Shown here: one piece after another, positions 8,645 to 18,547 of the stretch
How the letters are laid out: every line of letters begins with the position of its first letter
How positions within the stretch are numbered: the stretch's first letter is position 1
NCBI GenBank assembly: GCA_012840125.1
Contig: DULZ01000101.1
Location: forward strand, 1 to 57,848
DNA: 57,848 nucleotides
Source: Clostridia bacterium
GTDB lineage: Bacteria > Bacillota > DULZ01
Direction of reading: 5' to 3'
Made by a program: the position numbers and the translations under genes
Notes under the pieces: generated by a model
Database searches by the model: none
What the model was told of the DNA's origin: nothing
The model's input: the letters and a program-made list of their open reading frames with translations, nothing else

Positions 8645-9940
8645 TCATTCGAGACCGGCTTTCCGGAAAATATAGTCCACTTGCTTGAGATGATAGCCGT
8701 AATCGAATAACCGGGAAATCTCCTCGCTGCTCAAGTACCTGGTAATGTCAGGATCGTTCAGGATCAACGCTTGGAAGGGCGTGTTTTCTTCCCAAGCCTT
8801 AAGAGCGTTACGCTGGACCCAGGCGTAGGCTTCTTCCCGGAGCACTCCTTTGTCTACCAGTGCCAGCAGCACCCGCTGGGAAAAGACCAGCCCGTGGGTG
8901 TGGTCCAAGTTCTGCCTCATGTTTTTTTCATGGACCACCAGGTTCTCAATGATATGGGTGAATTTGGCCAGCATGTAATCCAGCAAAATGGTGCTGTCCG
9001 GGATAATGACCCGTTCGGCGGAGGAATGGGAAATATCCCGCTCATGCCAGAGGGCCACGTTTTCCAAAGCGGTGAGGGCATGGCCTCTCAGGATCCGGGC
9101 CAGCCCGGAAATCCGTTCATTAAGAATGGGATTCTTCTTATGGGGCATGGCGGAGGAGCCTTTCTGGCCCCGGGCAAAGGGTTCCTCTGCTTCCAGCACT
9201 TCCGTGCGCTGCAGGTGCCTTAGTTCAGTAGCAAATTTATCTAAGGAAGAGCCGATGAGGGCCAGGGTGCATACGTATTCCGCATGCCGGTCCCGCTGGA
9301 TGATCTGGGTGGACACCGGTGCCGGTTTCAGATCCAGTTTCCGGCAGACATATTCTTCCACCCGGGGATCGATGTTAGCGTAGGTGCCCACGGCGCCGGA
9401 GATCATGCCCACGCTGATGTTTTCCCTGGCTTTTTCCAAGCGGGCGATGTTCCGCCCCGTTTCCTGGTACCAGAGGGCCATTTTGAGGCCGAAAGTGGTG
9501 GGTTCAGCATGGATACCGTGGGTCCGGCCCATCATCAGGGTGTATTTATACTGCCGGGCCTTTTCCGCCAGGGCTTGCTGTAGGGTATGCAGTCTCTTCA
9601 GCAGCAGGTCGGCGGCGTCCCGCATCTGGAGGGCCAGGGCGGTGTCCAGGACATCGGAAGAAGTCATCCCCAGGTGGATGTACCGGGATGCTTCGCCCAC
9701 TTTTTCCGCCACCGCCGTAAGAAAAGCAATGACATCGTGATGGGTGACCTGCTCTATCTCCTGGACCCGCTTTAAATCAAAACCGGCGTTTGCTTGAATC
9801 CGGCGCCAGGCTTCGGCCGGGATGTGGCCCAACCGGGCCTGGGCTTCGCAAGCCAGGACTTCAATCAAGAGCCATTTTTTCAGCTTGTTTTCTTCCGTCC
9901 AAATGGCCCCCATTTCCGGCAGTGTGTAACGTTCAATCAT
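8645..9940 (-). CDS. purB: Adenylosuccinate lyase
   Basis: Removes fumarate from SAICAR and from adenylosuccinate, so it acts in both IMP and AMP synthesis. The signature SSAMPHKKNP of the fumarase/lyase superfamily is present, as is TSSDVLDTA. About 431 residues, the normal length for the Bacillus type. ATG at 9940 was chosen because GAGGTG precedes it by 6 bases; the GTG at 9949 lies inside that ribosome site. The gap to purE is 21 bases. Confidence 0.96.
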   Translation of the reverse strand: MIERYTLPEMGAIWTEENKLKKWLLIEVLACEAQARLGHIPAEAWRRIQANAGFDLKRVQEIEQVTHHDVIAFLTAVAEKVGEASRYIHLGMTSSDVLDTALALQMRDAADLLLKRLHTLQQALAEKARQYKYTLMMGRTHGIHAEPTTFGLKMALWYQETGRNIARLEKARENISVGMISGAVGTYANIDPRVEEYVCRKLDLKPAPVSTQIIQRDRHAEYVCTLALIGSSLDKFATELRHLQRTEVLEAEEPFARGQKGSSAMPHKKNPILNERISGLARILRGHALTALENVALWHERDISHSSAERVIIPDSTILLDYMLAKFTHIIENLVVHEKNMRQNLDHTHGLVFSQRVLLALVDKGVLREEAYAWVQRNALKAWEENTPFQALILNDPDITRYLSSEEISRLFDYGYHLKQVDYIFRKAGLE

Positions 9941-9961
9941 GGGTAACACCTCGCATATGGT

Positions 9962-10483
9962 TTAAGACCGCTGCTTAAGGTAAGCTTCCGCCCCCAAGGA
10001 CTGCAGGCGGCGGTTTTTCTCTTGCACTTCCCCGGCCAGGTTAGCCCGGTATTGCCCCAGGCGCTCCCGGACGGCCGCATCCTGCAGGGCTAAGATCTGG
10101 GCGGCAAAAAGAGCCGCATTCTTGGCCCCGTTGATGGCCATGGTGGCTACGGGAATGCCTGCCGGCATTTGCACGATACTGTACAAGGAATCCACCCCGC
10201 CCAGGGTTTTCGTGGCCATGGGCACCCCGATCACCGGCAGCACGGTGAGGGCGGCTAAGACTCCGGGCAAGTGGGCGGCGCCCCCGGCCCCGGCGATGAT
10301 CACTTGCAAGCCCCGGTCCGCAGCGGTTTTCGCGTAATCAAAGGCCTGTTCCGGGGTGCGGTGGGCGGAAGCGATGACCACTTCATAACCGATTTGCAAT
10401 TCCTCCAGCAGGTCGGCGGCTTGTTTCATGATGGGCAGGTCGGAGTCACTGCCCATGACGATGCCAACCTTGATCTCATTCAC
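9962..10483 (-). CDS. purE: N5-carboxyaminoimidazole ribonucleotide mutase
   Basis: Converts N5-CAIR to CAIR (class I PurE), step 6b. About 173 residues. [24 protein letters not shown] and [13 protein letters not shown] are the class I active-site blocks. GTG at 10483 is preferred, with AGAGGAG about 9 bases upstream; the GTG at 10492 overlaps that ribosome site. Class I PurE normally needs PurK to make N5-CAIR, but no purK is in the cluster; many clostridia lack it and rely on non-enzymatic CO2 capture. Confidence 0.95.
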   Translation of the reverse strand: MNEIKVGIVMGSDSDLPIMKQAADLLEELQIGYEVVIASAHRTPEQAFDYAKTAADRGLQVIIAGAGGAAHLPGVLAALTVLPVIGVPMATKTLGGVDSLYSIVQMPAGIPVATMAINGAKNAALFAAQILALQDAAVRERLGQYRANLAGEVQEKNRRLQSLGAEAYLKQRS

Positions 10484-10566
10484 AGGAACCACTCCTCTGA
10501 TGCTTGTTCTCGGCCCTGTATCCAGCCGTGGCGAGGCCGGTAGTTGGGCCGGGTGCTGTTCCCGGT

Positions 10567-13500
10567 TTACCGGAAATAGGCAATGCCGGCCTTAAACAAG
10601 GGCATTTCCCTGGTGCCCGGGATATTGATGGCGGTATACGGCCCCCAGCGTTCCGGATGGGACATCTTTCCGAGGATTCTCCCGTCGGGGCTGGTGATAC
10701 CTTCGACGGCGTACCAGGCGCCGGTGGGGTTGTCTTCGTAATCCAGGGCCGGCTGCCCTTGCTCATCCACGTACTGGGTGGCTACTTGTCCCTGCCGGAA
10801 CAGTGCGGCGGCTTCTTCCGGTGGGGCGATGAAGCGTCCCTCCCGGCATGACACGGGAACCACATATGCTTCGCCCACTTCCGTCAAGGCCAGCCAGGGA
10901 GACAGGGTGGAGACCACTTTCGTCTTCACGTACTGGGCCTCATGCTGCCCGGTCCGGTTAACGGCCAGCAAAGGTGCCCGTGGGTGCAGGGGACGGAACC
11001 GTCCGTAAGGCAAAAGCCCGGTGCGCAGTAGAGCCTGGAACCCGTTGCCGAGGCCCAGTATTAAGCCGTCCCTGTCCAAAAACGCCAGGATGCTTTCCTG
11101 CACCCGGGGATGTCTTAGGATGAGCTCGATGTATTTCCCGGACCCTTCCGGTTCGTCCCAGTTGGCAGCCCCGCCGGGCAGCACCAGGATTTGAGCGGCG
11201 GATAAGGCTTCTGAGAACCGGTTTAGGGATGCCGCCAGGCCGTCTAGGGTCCGGTTGGTCAGGACCAGGGTTTCCACGGCGCCGCCGGCCCGGGTAAAAG
11301 CTCGCCCGGTTTCGTATTCCCCGTTGGTGCCGGGAAAAACGGCGATTAGCACCCTGGGCCGGGCTAAAGGAATGGATGCCTTGCGCGTCTTCCGGTGAGT
11401 GGCCCCCCCTTGGTCCCCCGGCGGAGGCAGCGGTTCATTTTGCTGCAGGACGCCGCCAAAAATGCCTGCTAAAGGCCTGTGCCAGGCGGTATAGGCTTCC
11501 TGCAAGGTGATAGCCACGCCGTTGACCACGATGGTTTCTTCCGCCTGGGTACGCCCCAGGCGGCGGAAAGGCACCCCGGCCAGTATTTCCTCCGGGGCCA
11601 GGTCCCCGGGCATTTCCAAGACGATGGTTCCATAATCCGGGGCGAACAATTCCTCCGGGCTCAAGGGTTCCTCCAGCACAAATCCAAGGCGGTTGCCGAA
11701 AGCCATTTTGCTTAAGGCGACTGCCAGCCCCCCGGTTTTGACGGTACCGGCGGCCAGAACATAACCGGCTTGGATGAGGGCGTGGATCTGCCGGAAATTA
11801 GCTTTCAGCTGCTCAAAGTCAGGGATCCCGTTTTCATCCTTGGGAGCAGGGATCAGGACAATCAGGCTGTTGGGCTTTTTGAATTCCGCTGACACCGCCC
11901 GGGTGACGTTGACGGTGTTGACCGCGAAAGCTACCAGGGTCGGGGGCACATCCAGGTCATGCCAGGTGCCGGACATGCTGTCTTTCCCACCGATGGAGGG
12001 GAGCAGCAGTTGCTTTTGGGCCCAGTAAGCGCCCAGCAGGGCGGCAAAAGGTTTGCCCCATTTTTCCGGCTGCCGGCCTAGTTTCTCAAAATACTCCTGA
12101 AGGCTGAGCCTGATGGTGGTGTAATCGCCGCCCAGGGCCACGTTTTTGGCCACGGCTTCCACCACGGCGTAGAGCCCGCCGTGGAAAGGAGACCACTGGG
12201 TGAGCTCCGGGTTAAATCCGAAAGTCATAATGGTCCCGGTGGTGGTTTCACCGTCCGGTACCGGGACCTGGCTGACCATCCCTTCCTGCGGCGTGCTTTG
12301 ATACTTCCCGCCGTAGGGAGCCAGGACCGCGTGACCCCCTGCCGTGGCATCGAACAGCTGGGCCAGGCTCCGCTGGCCGGCGTTATTTAATTGCTGCAGG
12401 TGGGCCAGCCAGGCCTTTTTCAGATCGTCACCTTGCACAGGCGGCCCGGGAGGGGAGAAGTAGTTGTTTTCCCCGGCAGGGGCGGTAATCCTGACTTGGA
12501 CTTCTTCTTTGATGCCGCCGGAATTCAGGAAGTCCCGGTCTAAATCGACAATGAGGTCTCCCTGCCAGTAGATTTTCAGGCGGCGGTCCGGCGTCACCCC
12601 GGCAATGGGGGTGGCGGCCAGCCCTTCCCCTTCCGCCAGTTGGAGAAAGGCGGGCACGTTTTCCGGGGCAATGACCACCGCCATTCTTTCCTGGGTTTCA
12701 GCCGTGGCGATTTCGGTGCCGTCCAACCCGCCGTAGGCGAGGGGAACCTGGTCCAGGTCTATGACCAGCCCATCTGCCAGTTCGCCGATGGCGACGGAGA
12801 TACCGCCGGCGCCGAAGTCGTTGCATTTCTTGATGAGACTGGTGGCTGCCGGGTTCCTGAACAAGCGGATGAGCTTCCGTTCTTCCAGCGGGTTCCCCGC
12901 CGGCACTTCTGCTGCCCCCGGTTGCTGCGGGGAATGCCCCAGCTCCTTGGAAGAGCCGGTGGCGCCGCCGCAGCCGTCCCGTCCCGTCTTGTTGCCGACC
13001 AGCAGGATCACGTCCCCGGGCTGCGGCTTTTCCCTGTGGACCCAGTGGGCCGGGGCCGCCGCGATCAGGGCGCCCAGTTCCATCCTTTTGGCGCGGTATC
13101 CTTCATGATAGATTTCCACCACTTGACCGGCGGGTACGCCTACTTGATTGCCGTAGCTGCTGTAGCCCAGGGCGGCGGTTTTCGTGAGGTATCGCTGGGG
13201 CAGTTTACCCGGCAGCGTCTCTTCGATGGGGGTACGGGGATCGCCGCTGCCGGTAACCCGCATGGCTTGATAAACATAGGAGCGCCCGGACATGGGATCC
13301 CGGATGGCCCCGCCCAGGCAGGTGGCGGCCCCGGCAAAAGGTTCGATTTCCGTCGGGTGGTTGTGGGTTTCGTTCTTAAACATCAGCAGCCAGTCTTCCC
13401 GTTTGCCCTTGTGCTCCACGGCAATTTTGATGCTGGCCGCATTGGTCTCCTCGGATTCCTCCAGGTCCGGGAGAGCCCCAAGTCTGCGCAGTTCCTTCAT

Positions 13501-14340
13501 GCTGATGGTGGCCAGGTCCATGAGGCAGGGGGCTTTCTGTCCTGCCAAACCCAGGGATTCCCTGGCTGCCAAATAAGCTTCATGAGCGGCTTTGATGGGC
13601 TCCGCCAGGGGTCCTCCTGCAATTTCCACGGCGGCAATGGGCGTGTTGAAAGTTTTATGCCGGCAGTGGTCTGACCAGTATGTATCTAAAATCCGGATTT
13701 CCGTGACCGTGGGGTCCCTTTGTTCCTGGTCCCGGAAGTAAGCCTGGCAAAACTGCAGGTCAGCCAAGCTCATGGCCAGTCCCAGTTCCCGGCCCAGGGA
13801 GGCCAGTTCATCTTCCCTTTTCCGGGTGAAACCTTCCAAAACGGCGATTTTGGGCGGGGCTGCCGGTGCTGCCTGCAGGGAGGCCGGTTTTTCCCAGTGT
13901 CCCTCCCGGGCAGCCAGGGGATTAAGCCAGTAGGATTTGATGCGGTCCAGTTCGGCCGGGGACAGCTCGCCGGAGAGGACCAGTATTTCCCCGGTACGGG
14001 CCACGGAGTCCGGTTGCCCCGTCAAAAGCATGATGGCTTGCGCGGCGGCTGCTTCTTTGGGATGGAATTGGCCCAAGAGCGGTTCTTTGATGAGGATGTG
14101 ATCAGTTGGCTCTAGGGGCAGGGTTTCGACATAAATCTTATCGGCCATGGTCTCAGGGAACAAGGCGGCCAGCACCTGATCCCGGTGTTCCTCCGGCAGA
14201 ATCATATCGTAGCGGTGAATGAGCCGCACCCCTTTGAGACCTTTAATGCCTAAGTATTCTTGCAATTCTTGCTGCAAGAGTTGGGCCGGGGCATCAAAGC
14301 CCGGTTTTTTTTCCGCAAAGATCCTGACAACCTGACTCAT
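10567..14340 (-). CDS. purL: Phosphoribosylformylglycinamidine synthase, single-chain form, with altered glutaminase site
   Basis: Step 4 of purine synthesis (FGAR to FGAM). 1257 residues, the fused clostridial/Bacteroides type: a PurS-like N-terminal part, two AIRS-like halves with [13 protein letters not shown] and [16 protein letters not shown], and a C-terminal glutamine amidotransferase domain from about residue 1010. In that domain the usual GICNGFQAL nucleophile elbow reads GLGNGFQAL, so the catalytic Cys is Gly1098 (codon GGC, minus strand 11049-11047); the partner residues His1228 and Glu1230 in SHPERWG are kept. It may therefore need free ammonia or a separate glutaminase. It is the first operon gene, with TTGCTA and TAAGAT as a possible promoter upstream. 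Confidence 0.95.
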   Translation of the reverse strand: MSQVVRIFAEKKPGFDAPAQLLQQELQEYLGIKGLKGVRLIHRYDMILPEEHRDQVLAALFPETMADKIYVETLPLEPTDHILIKEPLLGQFHPKEAAAAQAIMLLTGQPDSVARTGEILVLSGELSPAELDRIKSYWLNPLAAREGHWEKPASLQAAPAAPPKIAVLEGFTRKREDELASLGRELGLAMSLADLQFCQAYFRDQEQRDPTVTEIRILDTYWSDHCRHKTFNTPIAAVEIAGGPLAEPIKAAHEAYLAARESLGLAGQKAPCLMDLATISMKELRRLGALPDLEESEETNAASIKIAVEHKGKREDWLLMFKNETHNHPTEIEPFAGAATCLGGAIRDPMSGRSYVYQAMRVTGSGDPRTPIEETLPGKLPQRYLTKTAALGYSSYGNQVGVPAGQVVEIYHEGYRAKRMELGALIAAAPAHWVHREKPQPGDVILLVGNKTGRDGCGGATGSSKELGHSPQQPGAAEVPAGNPLEERKLIRLFRNPAATSLIKKCNDFGAGGISVAIGELADGLVIDLDQVPLAYGGLDGTEIATAETQERMAVVIAPENVPAFLQLAEGEGLAATPIAGVTPDRRLKIYWQGDLIVDLDRDFLNSGGIKEEVQVRITAPAGENNYFSPPGPPVQGDDLKKAWLAHLQQLNNAGQRSLAQLFDATAGGHAVLAPYGGKYQSTPQEGMVSQVPVPDGETTTGTIMTFGFNPELTQWSPFHGGLYAVVEAVAKNVALGGDYTTIRLSLQEYFEKLGRQPEKWGKPFAALLGAYWAQKQLLLPSIGGKDSMSGTWHDLDVPPTLVAFAVNTVNVTRAVSAEFKKPNSLIVLIPAPKDENGIPDFEQLKANFRQIHALIQAGYVLAAGTVKTGGLAVALSKMAFGNRLGFVLEEPLSPEELFAPDYGTIVLEMPGDLAPEEILAGVPFRRLGRTQAEETIVVNGVAITLQEAYTAWHRPLAGIFGGVLQQNEPLPPPGDQGGATHRKTRKASIPLARPRVLIAVFPGTNGEYETGRAFTRAGGAVETLVLTNRTLDGLAASLNRFSEALSAAQILVLPGGAANWDEPEGSGKYIELILRHPRVQESILAFLDRDGLILGLGNGFQALLRTGLLPYGRFRPLHPRAPLLAVNRTGQHEAQYVKTKVVSTLSPWLALTEVGEAYVVPVSCREGRFIAPPEEAAALFRQGQVATQYVDEQGQPALDYEDNPTGAWYAVEGITSPDGRILGKMSHPERWGPYTAINIPGTREMPLFKAGIAYFR

Positions 14341-14433
14341 AGGGAGCCTCCTTTGTGAGGGATGGGCGAGTGAGCATTTCTTATTTACAAGTCTATCTTA
14401 ACATGCTAGAATCTATTAGCAAAATTAATAATT

Positions 14434-14450
14434 CTAATATTTAATATTAG
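14434..14450. promoter_or_regulatory. Palindromic operator between purL and the LysR gene
   Basis: CTAATATT, one base, AATATTAG: a perfect 8-bp inverted repeat in AT-rich DNA, ending 12 bases before the LysR start. A weaker copy, CTAGAATCTATTAG, lies at 14406-14419. Divergent placement and symmetry fit a LysR-type site controlling its own gene and perhaps purL. Confidence 0.5.
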
Positions 14451-14462
14451 GGGAAATAATTC

Positions 14463-15347
14463 ATGGCCGTGAATTTTGAACTCTACAAAGTGTTTTATTA
14501 TGTCGCTTTTTGTAGAAGTTTTTCCGAAGCCGGGAAGCGTTTATTCATTTCCCAGTCGGCGGTGAGCCAGGCCGTTAAGCAGCTGGAAGAACAGCTGGGT
14601 ACCACCTTGTTTATCCGGAGCAGCAAGCAGGTGCGGCTCACCCCGGAAGGGGAGCTCCTTTTCCAGCACGTGCAGCAGGGATTTGCGGCTTTCCTGGCGG
14701 GGGAAAAGGCCATCACGGAGCTTCATTCCCTGGAGCGGGGGGAGATCCGGATCGGCGCCAGCGACACCATTTGCAAGCATTACCTGCTGCCTTATTTCAA
14801 GGAATTCCACGCCTTGTATCCCCAGGTCCGTTTAAAGCTCCACAACCGCCCTTCCCCGGTCTGCCTGGATTTGCTGCAGCAAGGGTTAGTGGACCTAAGT
14901 ATTGTTAACCTGCCCCAAAGGCTTTCCCCCAAGGATTTCAAGGTAGTCAAAACCCGTCCTATCCAAGATGTTTTTGTGGCCGGGGCAGGGTTTGCCCAGC
15001 TTAAAGACCGGGAAGTATCCCTGGCGGAACTGGCGGGGTACCCGGTGCTCATGCTGGAAAAGGACTCCATCACCCGCCAGTTCTTTGACGCTTTCCTGGA
15101 CAATCTGGGGGTTCACCTCCGGCCGGAGATAGAGTCCTCTAATCTGGACCTGCTGGTGGCCCTGGCGAAAATTGACCTGGGTATTGCCCTGGTAACCAGG
15201 GAATTCCTGCCGGAGGAGGCAAGGGGGGAGGAGCTGTTTATCATCAAGACCAAGGAAAAGATCCCGAAAAGGCACTTGGGAGTGGTGATCTCCGCCCGCA
15301 CCCCTCTATCGCCGGCGGCCAAGATGTTTGTGGAACTCATGTTGTAG
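14463..15347 (+). CDS. LysR-family transcriptional regulator
   Basis: 294 residues, the normal length. The N-terminal winged helix-turn-helix (about residues 1-60) contains FSEAGKRLFISQSAVSQAVKQLEEQLG; residues from about 90 on form the periplasmic-binding-like effector domain, beginning RIGASDTICKHYLLPYF. It resembles the CysL/YwfM-type branch, but the effector cannot be read from sequence. It is divergent from purL across 122 bases that contain the 17-bp palindrome, so autoregulation is likely and control of the purine operon possible. Confidence 0.9.
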   Translation: MAVNFELYKVFYYVAFCRSFSEAGKRLFISQSAVSQAVKQLEEQLGTTLFIRSSKQVRLTPEGELLFQHVQQGFAAFLAGEKAITELHSLERGEIRIGASDTICKHYLLPYFKEFHALYPQVRLKLHNRPSPVCLDLLQQGLVDLSIVNLPQRLSPKDFKVVKTRPIQDVFVAGAGFAQLKDREVSLAELAGYPVLMLEKDSITRQFFDAFLDNLGVHLRPEIESSNLDLLVALAKIDLGIALVTREFLPEEARGEELFIIKTKEKIPKRHLGVVISARTPLSPAAKMFVELML

Positions 15348-15410
15348 ACAGGATTAGCAAAAAATGTTATAAAGGATACAGGTAATTTGCCTGATGGGAG
15401 GAATTTGCTG

Positions 15411-15881
15411 GTGCTAATTTACGACATACCTGGTAGAGGGATCATTGAAATCAAGCAGGTGGTCTTTGATTATAACGGCACCCTGGCGGTGGACGGTAAA
15501 CTCATTGACGGCGCCGGGGAACTCCTGGCGGAATTGCGAAAACTGGTGGATGTTTACATCTTGACGGCGGATACCTACGGTACGGTAACCCGGGAATGCG
15601 CCTCCCTCGGTGTGGAAGTCCTGACCTTTCCCAGGGAAAAGGCCGGCGAGGCCAAAAAAGAAATCGTGGAAAGACTGGGAGCCGGGCAGACCCTCTGCGT
15701 GGGGAACGGTTTTAACGATATCGAGATGTGCCGGATAGCCGCCCTTTCCATCGCGGTGGTGGAAAAGGAAGGCTGCTGCGGCCGGCTTCTCTCTCAAGTG
15801 GACATTGTGGCCCCATCCATGGTGGATGCCCTGGCGATTATTTTAAAGCCCAATAGGGTCAAAGCTACTTTGCGAAATTAG
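15411..15881 (+). CDS. Small HAD-family phosphatase (soluble P-type ATPase-like)
   Basis: About 156 residues with the HAD core and no cap domain. Motif 1 is DYNGT, with Asp20 as nucleophile and Asn in place of the usual second Asp, as in the soluble P-type ATPase-like group; motif 2 is ILTAD; motif 4 is GNGFNDIEM. The substrate is unknown. GTG at 15411 was chosen because GGGAGG (15396-15401) lies 9 bases upstream; a TTG at 15387 precedes that ribosome site. It lies between the LysR gene and the MFS carrier on the same strand. Confidence 0.8.
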   Translation: MLIYDIPGRGIIEIKQVVFDYNGTLAVDGKLIDGAGELLAELRKLVDVYILTADTYGTVTRECASLGVEVLTFPREKAGEAKKEIVERLGAGQTLCVGNGFNDIEMCRIAALSIAVVEKEGCCGRLLSQVDIVAPSMVDALAIILKPNRVKATLRN

Positions 15882-15910
15882 GGCCCGGCAGGCGGGGGGA
15901 ATGACAAGCC

Positions 15911-17095
15911 ATGAGTAATGGTGGGTTTTCCAAAAAAGAAATGAGATTCTTGCTGGGTATCGGGGCGGCGATGGGGCTGCGGCAGCTGGGCTTGCTGATG
16001 GTCATGCCTTTTTTGGCTCTTTACGGCAAAGAATTAGCCTACAGCACCCCGGGTTTGATCGGCTTATCCCTGGGCATTTACGGCCTGTCCCAGGCGGTGC
16101 TGCAGGTTCCCTTCGGGCATTGGAGCGACCGCTGGGGGCGGAAAAAGGTAATCCTGGCCGGGCTCTTTATTTTTACCCTCGGTTTACTGCTGGCCTTCTT
16201 GGCGCGCAATATTTACCTGTTCATCCTGGCCCGTTTGCTGCAGGGCAGCGGCGCCATCATGTCCGTGGCTTATGCCTGGGTAGGGGACAGAATCGAAAGC
16301 AGCCGGCGGAACAAGGGCATGAGCATTATCGGGATCCTGGTGGGATTATCCGCCACTTTGGCCTTTGTAGGCGGGCCCGTCATCCACCGGTGGCTGGAGG
16401 TACCCCGGATGTTCCTCCTGTGCGCTGTGCTGGCTGTCATGGCTTTCCTGTACATCTGGCTGTTCTTGGCAGATGACGGCAAGCCTGCCGGGCAAGCTGG
16501 GCAGGAAGAATTCAGTTTCGCCGGTCTCATGAAAGATGCCAACCTGGTGAAACTGTTTGCGGCTGGTTTCTTCAACAATTACTTACTGGTCAGCCAGTTT
16601 TACATCGTGCCCTTGCTTTTGGAACACAGCCTGGGTTCGGAAGGCATGTGGCAGGTCTTTGTGCCGTCCACCCTGGTGGCCATCCTGGCCATGCGGGTGG
16701 CGGCTAAACATGCCGATGCCGGCCGGTTTGTGGAGACGACGGCTTTGTCATTTGGTGCCGTTGCTTTAGGTACTTTGGCTTATTACATTCCCGGAACCTT
16801 CTGGGTGGGCCTGGGCTTGCACTTGTTCATGGCCGGTTACATGTGTTTAACCACCCTGCTCCCCACCGCGGTTACCAAACTCAGCGGCGCCGGGTACAGG
16901 GGTAAGGTAACCGGGGTCTTCAATACCTGGCAGTTTATCGGTTCTTTCGTGGGGGGATCTTTGACGGGAATCCTGTGGGGTGTCCACCCGGCTTATGCCA
17001 TCCTGTTGGTGGCCGCCGTGGCCGCCGCCGGCGTGCTGGTGGTTAGAAAGGTGCCCGCCGCGCCCTTGCAGGGGGAGGAACCTTTAGTATCTTGA
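15911..17095 (+). CDS. Major facilitator superfamily drug/metabolite carrier
   Basis: 394 residues with about 12 hydrophobic segments. The loop motif GHWSDRWGRKKV after helix 2 is the classic MFS A motif, and the helix-5 region carries a proline-poor antiporter-like stretch VGLSATLAFVGGPV. It is probably a DHA1-type proton-driven exporter, but substrate is not predictable. It follows the HAD gene by 29 bases and is closed by a long hairpin at 17131. Confidence 0.85.
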   Translation: MSNGGFSKKEMRFLLGIGAAMGLRQLGLLMVMPFLALYGKELAYSTPGLIGLSLGIYGLSQAVLQVPFGHWSDRWGRKKVILAGLFIFTLGLLLAFLARNIYLFILARLLQGSGAIMSVAYAWVGDRIESSRRNKGMSIIGILVGLSATLAFVGGPVIHRWLEVPRMFLLCAVLAVMAFLYIWLFLADDGKPAGQAGQEEFSFAGLMKDANLVKLFAAGFFNNYLLVSQFYIVPLLLEHSLGSEGMWQVFVPSTLVAILAMRVAAKHADAGRFVETTALSFGAVALGTLAYYIPGTFWVGLGLHLFMAGYMCLTTLLPTAVTKLSGAGYRGKVTGVFNTWQFIGSFVGGSLTGILWGVHPAYAILLVAAVAAAGVLVVRKVPAAPLQGEEPLVS

Positions 17096-17130
17096 GCAGC
17101 GTGTTTTCCCAAGTGACAAGAGAACAGGTA

Positions 17131-17196
17131 AGGGGACATTCCTTGGTTTTATATTCTAGAGGAGATGGGAGATACCCGAGGAATGTCCCCTTTTTT
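17131..17196 (+). terminator. Long-stem hairpin with T-tract after the MFS gene
   Basis: AGGGGACATTCCT (17131-17143) pairs perfectly with AGGAATGTCCCCT (17179-17191) across a 35-base loop, followed by TTTTTT. It can act as a terminator for the MFS gene. The GGGGACATTCC core also resembles dispersed inverted repeats seen near REP-associated transposases in related genomes, so it may be a mobile remnant. Confidence 0.6.
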
Positions 17197-17197
17197 G

Positions 17198-18328
17198 TTA
17201 GAAACCGTAGATTTTGTGGCAGGTATCGCACTCCGGCGGCAGCGGCGTAGCCTTCAAGGTGGATAGGTATTTTTCCTCCGCATCTTGGAACACGATCAAG
17301 CTGGGCTCGGAGTCTCCCCACACCTCCATCAGCTCCTGGTAAGCAGCCGTGCGGGTGGCAAAAATGCTGCGGAAATTGCTATAGGCTTCACTGAGCCAGA
17401 TTTCTTCCAGGGTTTGCTGCTGGATATTGCCAAAGGATTTGCGCGGGATTTCCGTCAAACTGCCGTTATGGTAACGGGGGTTGTGTTTTCGCGCCAGGTA
17501 CGGGCAGCAGGTGACTTCGCCACCGGAGGTAACATAGATGTACTGGACCGGGTTTTGTTCGCAAAAGGCCAGCTGCTCCTTGGTTTTCAGGGGATAATGG
17601 TCGAAAATGAAGTTTTTTTCGTGGGCCCACCGGCGGGCTGCGCCCAGGTATTCTTCGTAGGCCGGATCGGGTTCTCCCTCGTAAACGAACAATTTGCTTC
17701 GGTCCGCCTGTTCATCAAATACATAATCAAGATTGGTGCAGTAGAATTCGTTGACACCTAAGGCATGGGCCCTTTGCACCGCTTGGGGCAGTTCGGCGAC
17801 CGTATCTTTGGTCAGCATATAAGAGATTTTGATGGCCGGTTCCTTGCTCTTGCGATTTTTCTTTTCTTTGGCTATTTGTTCAATACCGGACCAGATTTGC
17901 TCTAAATCAGTGCCCGCTCTGACTTTGTTGTGAGTAGCCGGGGTGGCACCGGCCAGGGAAATGGAAACTAGATTCACCCCGTGTTGGAACAGGGCGTGGA
18001 CATTCTCCGGGTTTAGGAGAGTGCCGTTAGTGGTCAATCCCACACTGGCCCCCTGTTGTTTGGCCAACTCTATCATCTGCCAGAGATGGGGGTGCAGGAA
18101 GGGTTCTCCCCAGCCCTGGAGATAAACCCACCGGGGCCAAGTGAAGTAAGGCACAAGCTTTTGAAAAAGATCCATGGGCATGAATGACGGTGCTTCGGGA
18201 TCTTTTTGCTGGGTGGTGGGGCAGAACGTGCAGCCGGCATTACAAGCGGAACTGACTTCCACTTGTATCGCCTGCAGGAAGCGAACGGGCTCTTTCTTTT
18301 TGCGGAATAACCTGCTCAAAAAACTCAC
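17198..18328 (-). CDS. Radical SAM/SPASM-domain protein
   Basis: About 376 residues. The N-terminal radical SAM motif CNAGCTFC (near residue 30) follows a basic start, and GWGEPFLHPHLWQM is the SAM-binding GGEP-like segment. The C-terminal half has a SPASM-type auxiliary cluster region, including GGEVTCCPYLA and CDTCHKIYGF at the very end. SPASM members modify peptides or glycans or install carbon links, but no peptide substrate gene is adjacent. GTG at 18328 has TAGGTG upstream; GTG at 18337 is the alternative. The gene is convergent with the MFS carrier. Confidence 0.85.
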   Translation of the reverse strand: MSFLSRLFRKKKEPVRFLQAIQVEVSSACNAGCTFCPTTQQKDPEAPSFMPMDLFQKLVPYFTWPRWVYLQGWGEPFLHPHLWQMIELAKQQGASVGLTTNGTLLNPENVHALFQHGVNLVSISLAGATPATHNKVRAGTDLEQIWSGIEQIAKEKKNRKSKEPAIKISYMLTKDTVAELPQAVQRAHALGVNEFYCTNLDYVFDEQADRSKLFVYEGEPDPAYEEYLGAARRWAHEKNFIFDHYPLKTKEQLAFCEQNPVQYIYVTSGGEVTCCPYLARKHNPRYHNGSLTEIPRKSFGNIQQQTLEEIWLSEAYSNFRSIFATRTAAYQELMEVWGDSEPSLIVFQDAEEKYLSTLKATPLPPECDTCHKIYGF

Positions 18329-18483
18329 CGGGTTCACCTACCATTGTATTGTAATAATGTAAAGTTAATTTCAACCCGGCCCTTCTTTTTTCCTTCAAGG
18401 TTCGTGAAAAATTTCATAATCCTTGCCGGCTTTCCTGCCCAACTTAGTAAAATGGTTTCCAAATCCTTGCTTGGGGACTCCCA

Positions 18484-18512
18484 TTGACAAAAAACATAAT
18501 TGGTATTATAGT
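18484..18512 (+). promoter_or_regulatory. Sigma-A promoter of the GntR-ABC operon
   Basis: TTGACA (18484-18489), 17-base spacer, TATAGT (18507-18512): a near-consensus promoter, 36 bases upstream of the GntR start at 18548. Confidence 0.8.
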
Positions 18513-18514
18513 TA

Positions 18515-18528
18515 ATTACACAAGTAAT
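18515..18528. promoter_or_regulatory. Candidate GntR (YtrA-type) operator
   Basis: ATTAC-ACAA-GTAAT is an inverted repeat placed at about the transcription start of the GntR-ABC operon, where binding would block initiation. Autoregulation is usual for YtrA-type regulators. Confidence 0.5.
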
Positions 18529-18547
18529 GAACCAAGGAGGTGCCCGG

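Noticed and set aside
14341-14462. Purine or PRPP riboswitch before purL
   Set aside because: The leader is too short and has no conserved riboswitch core.
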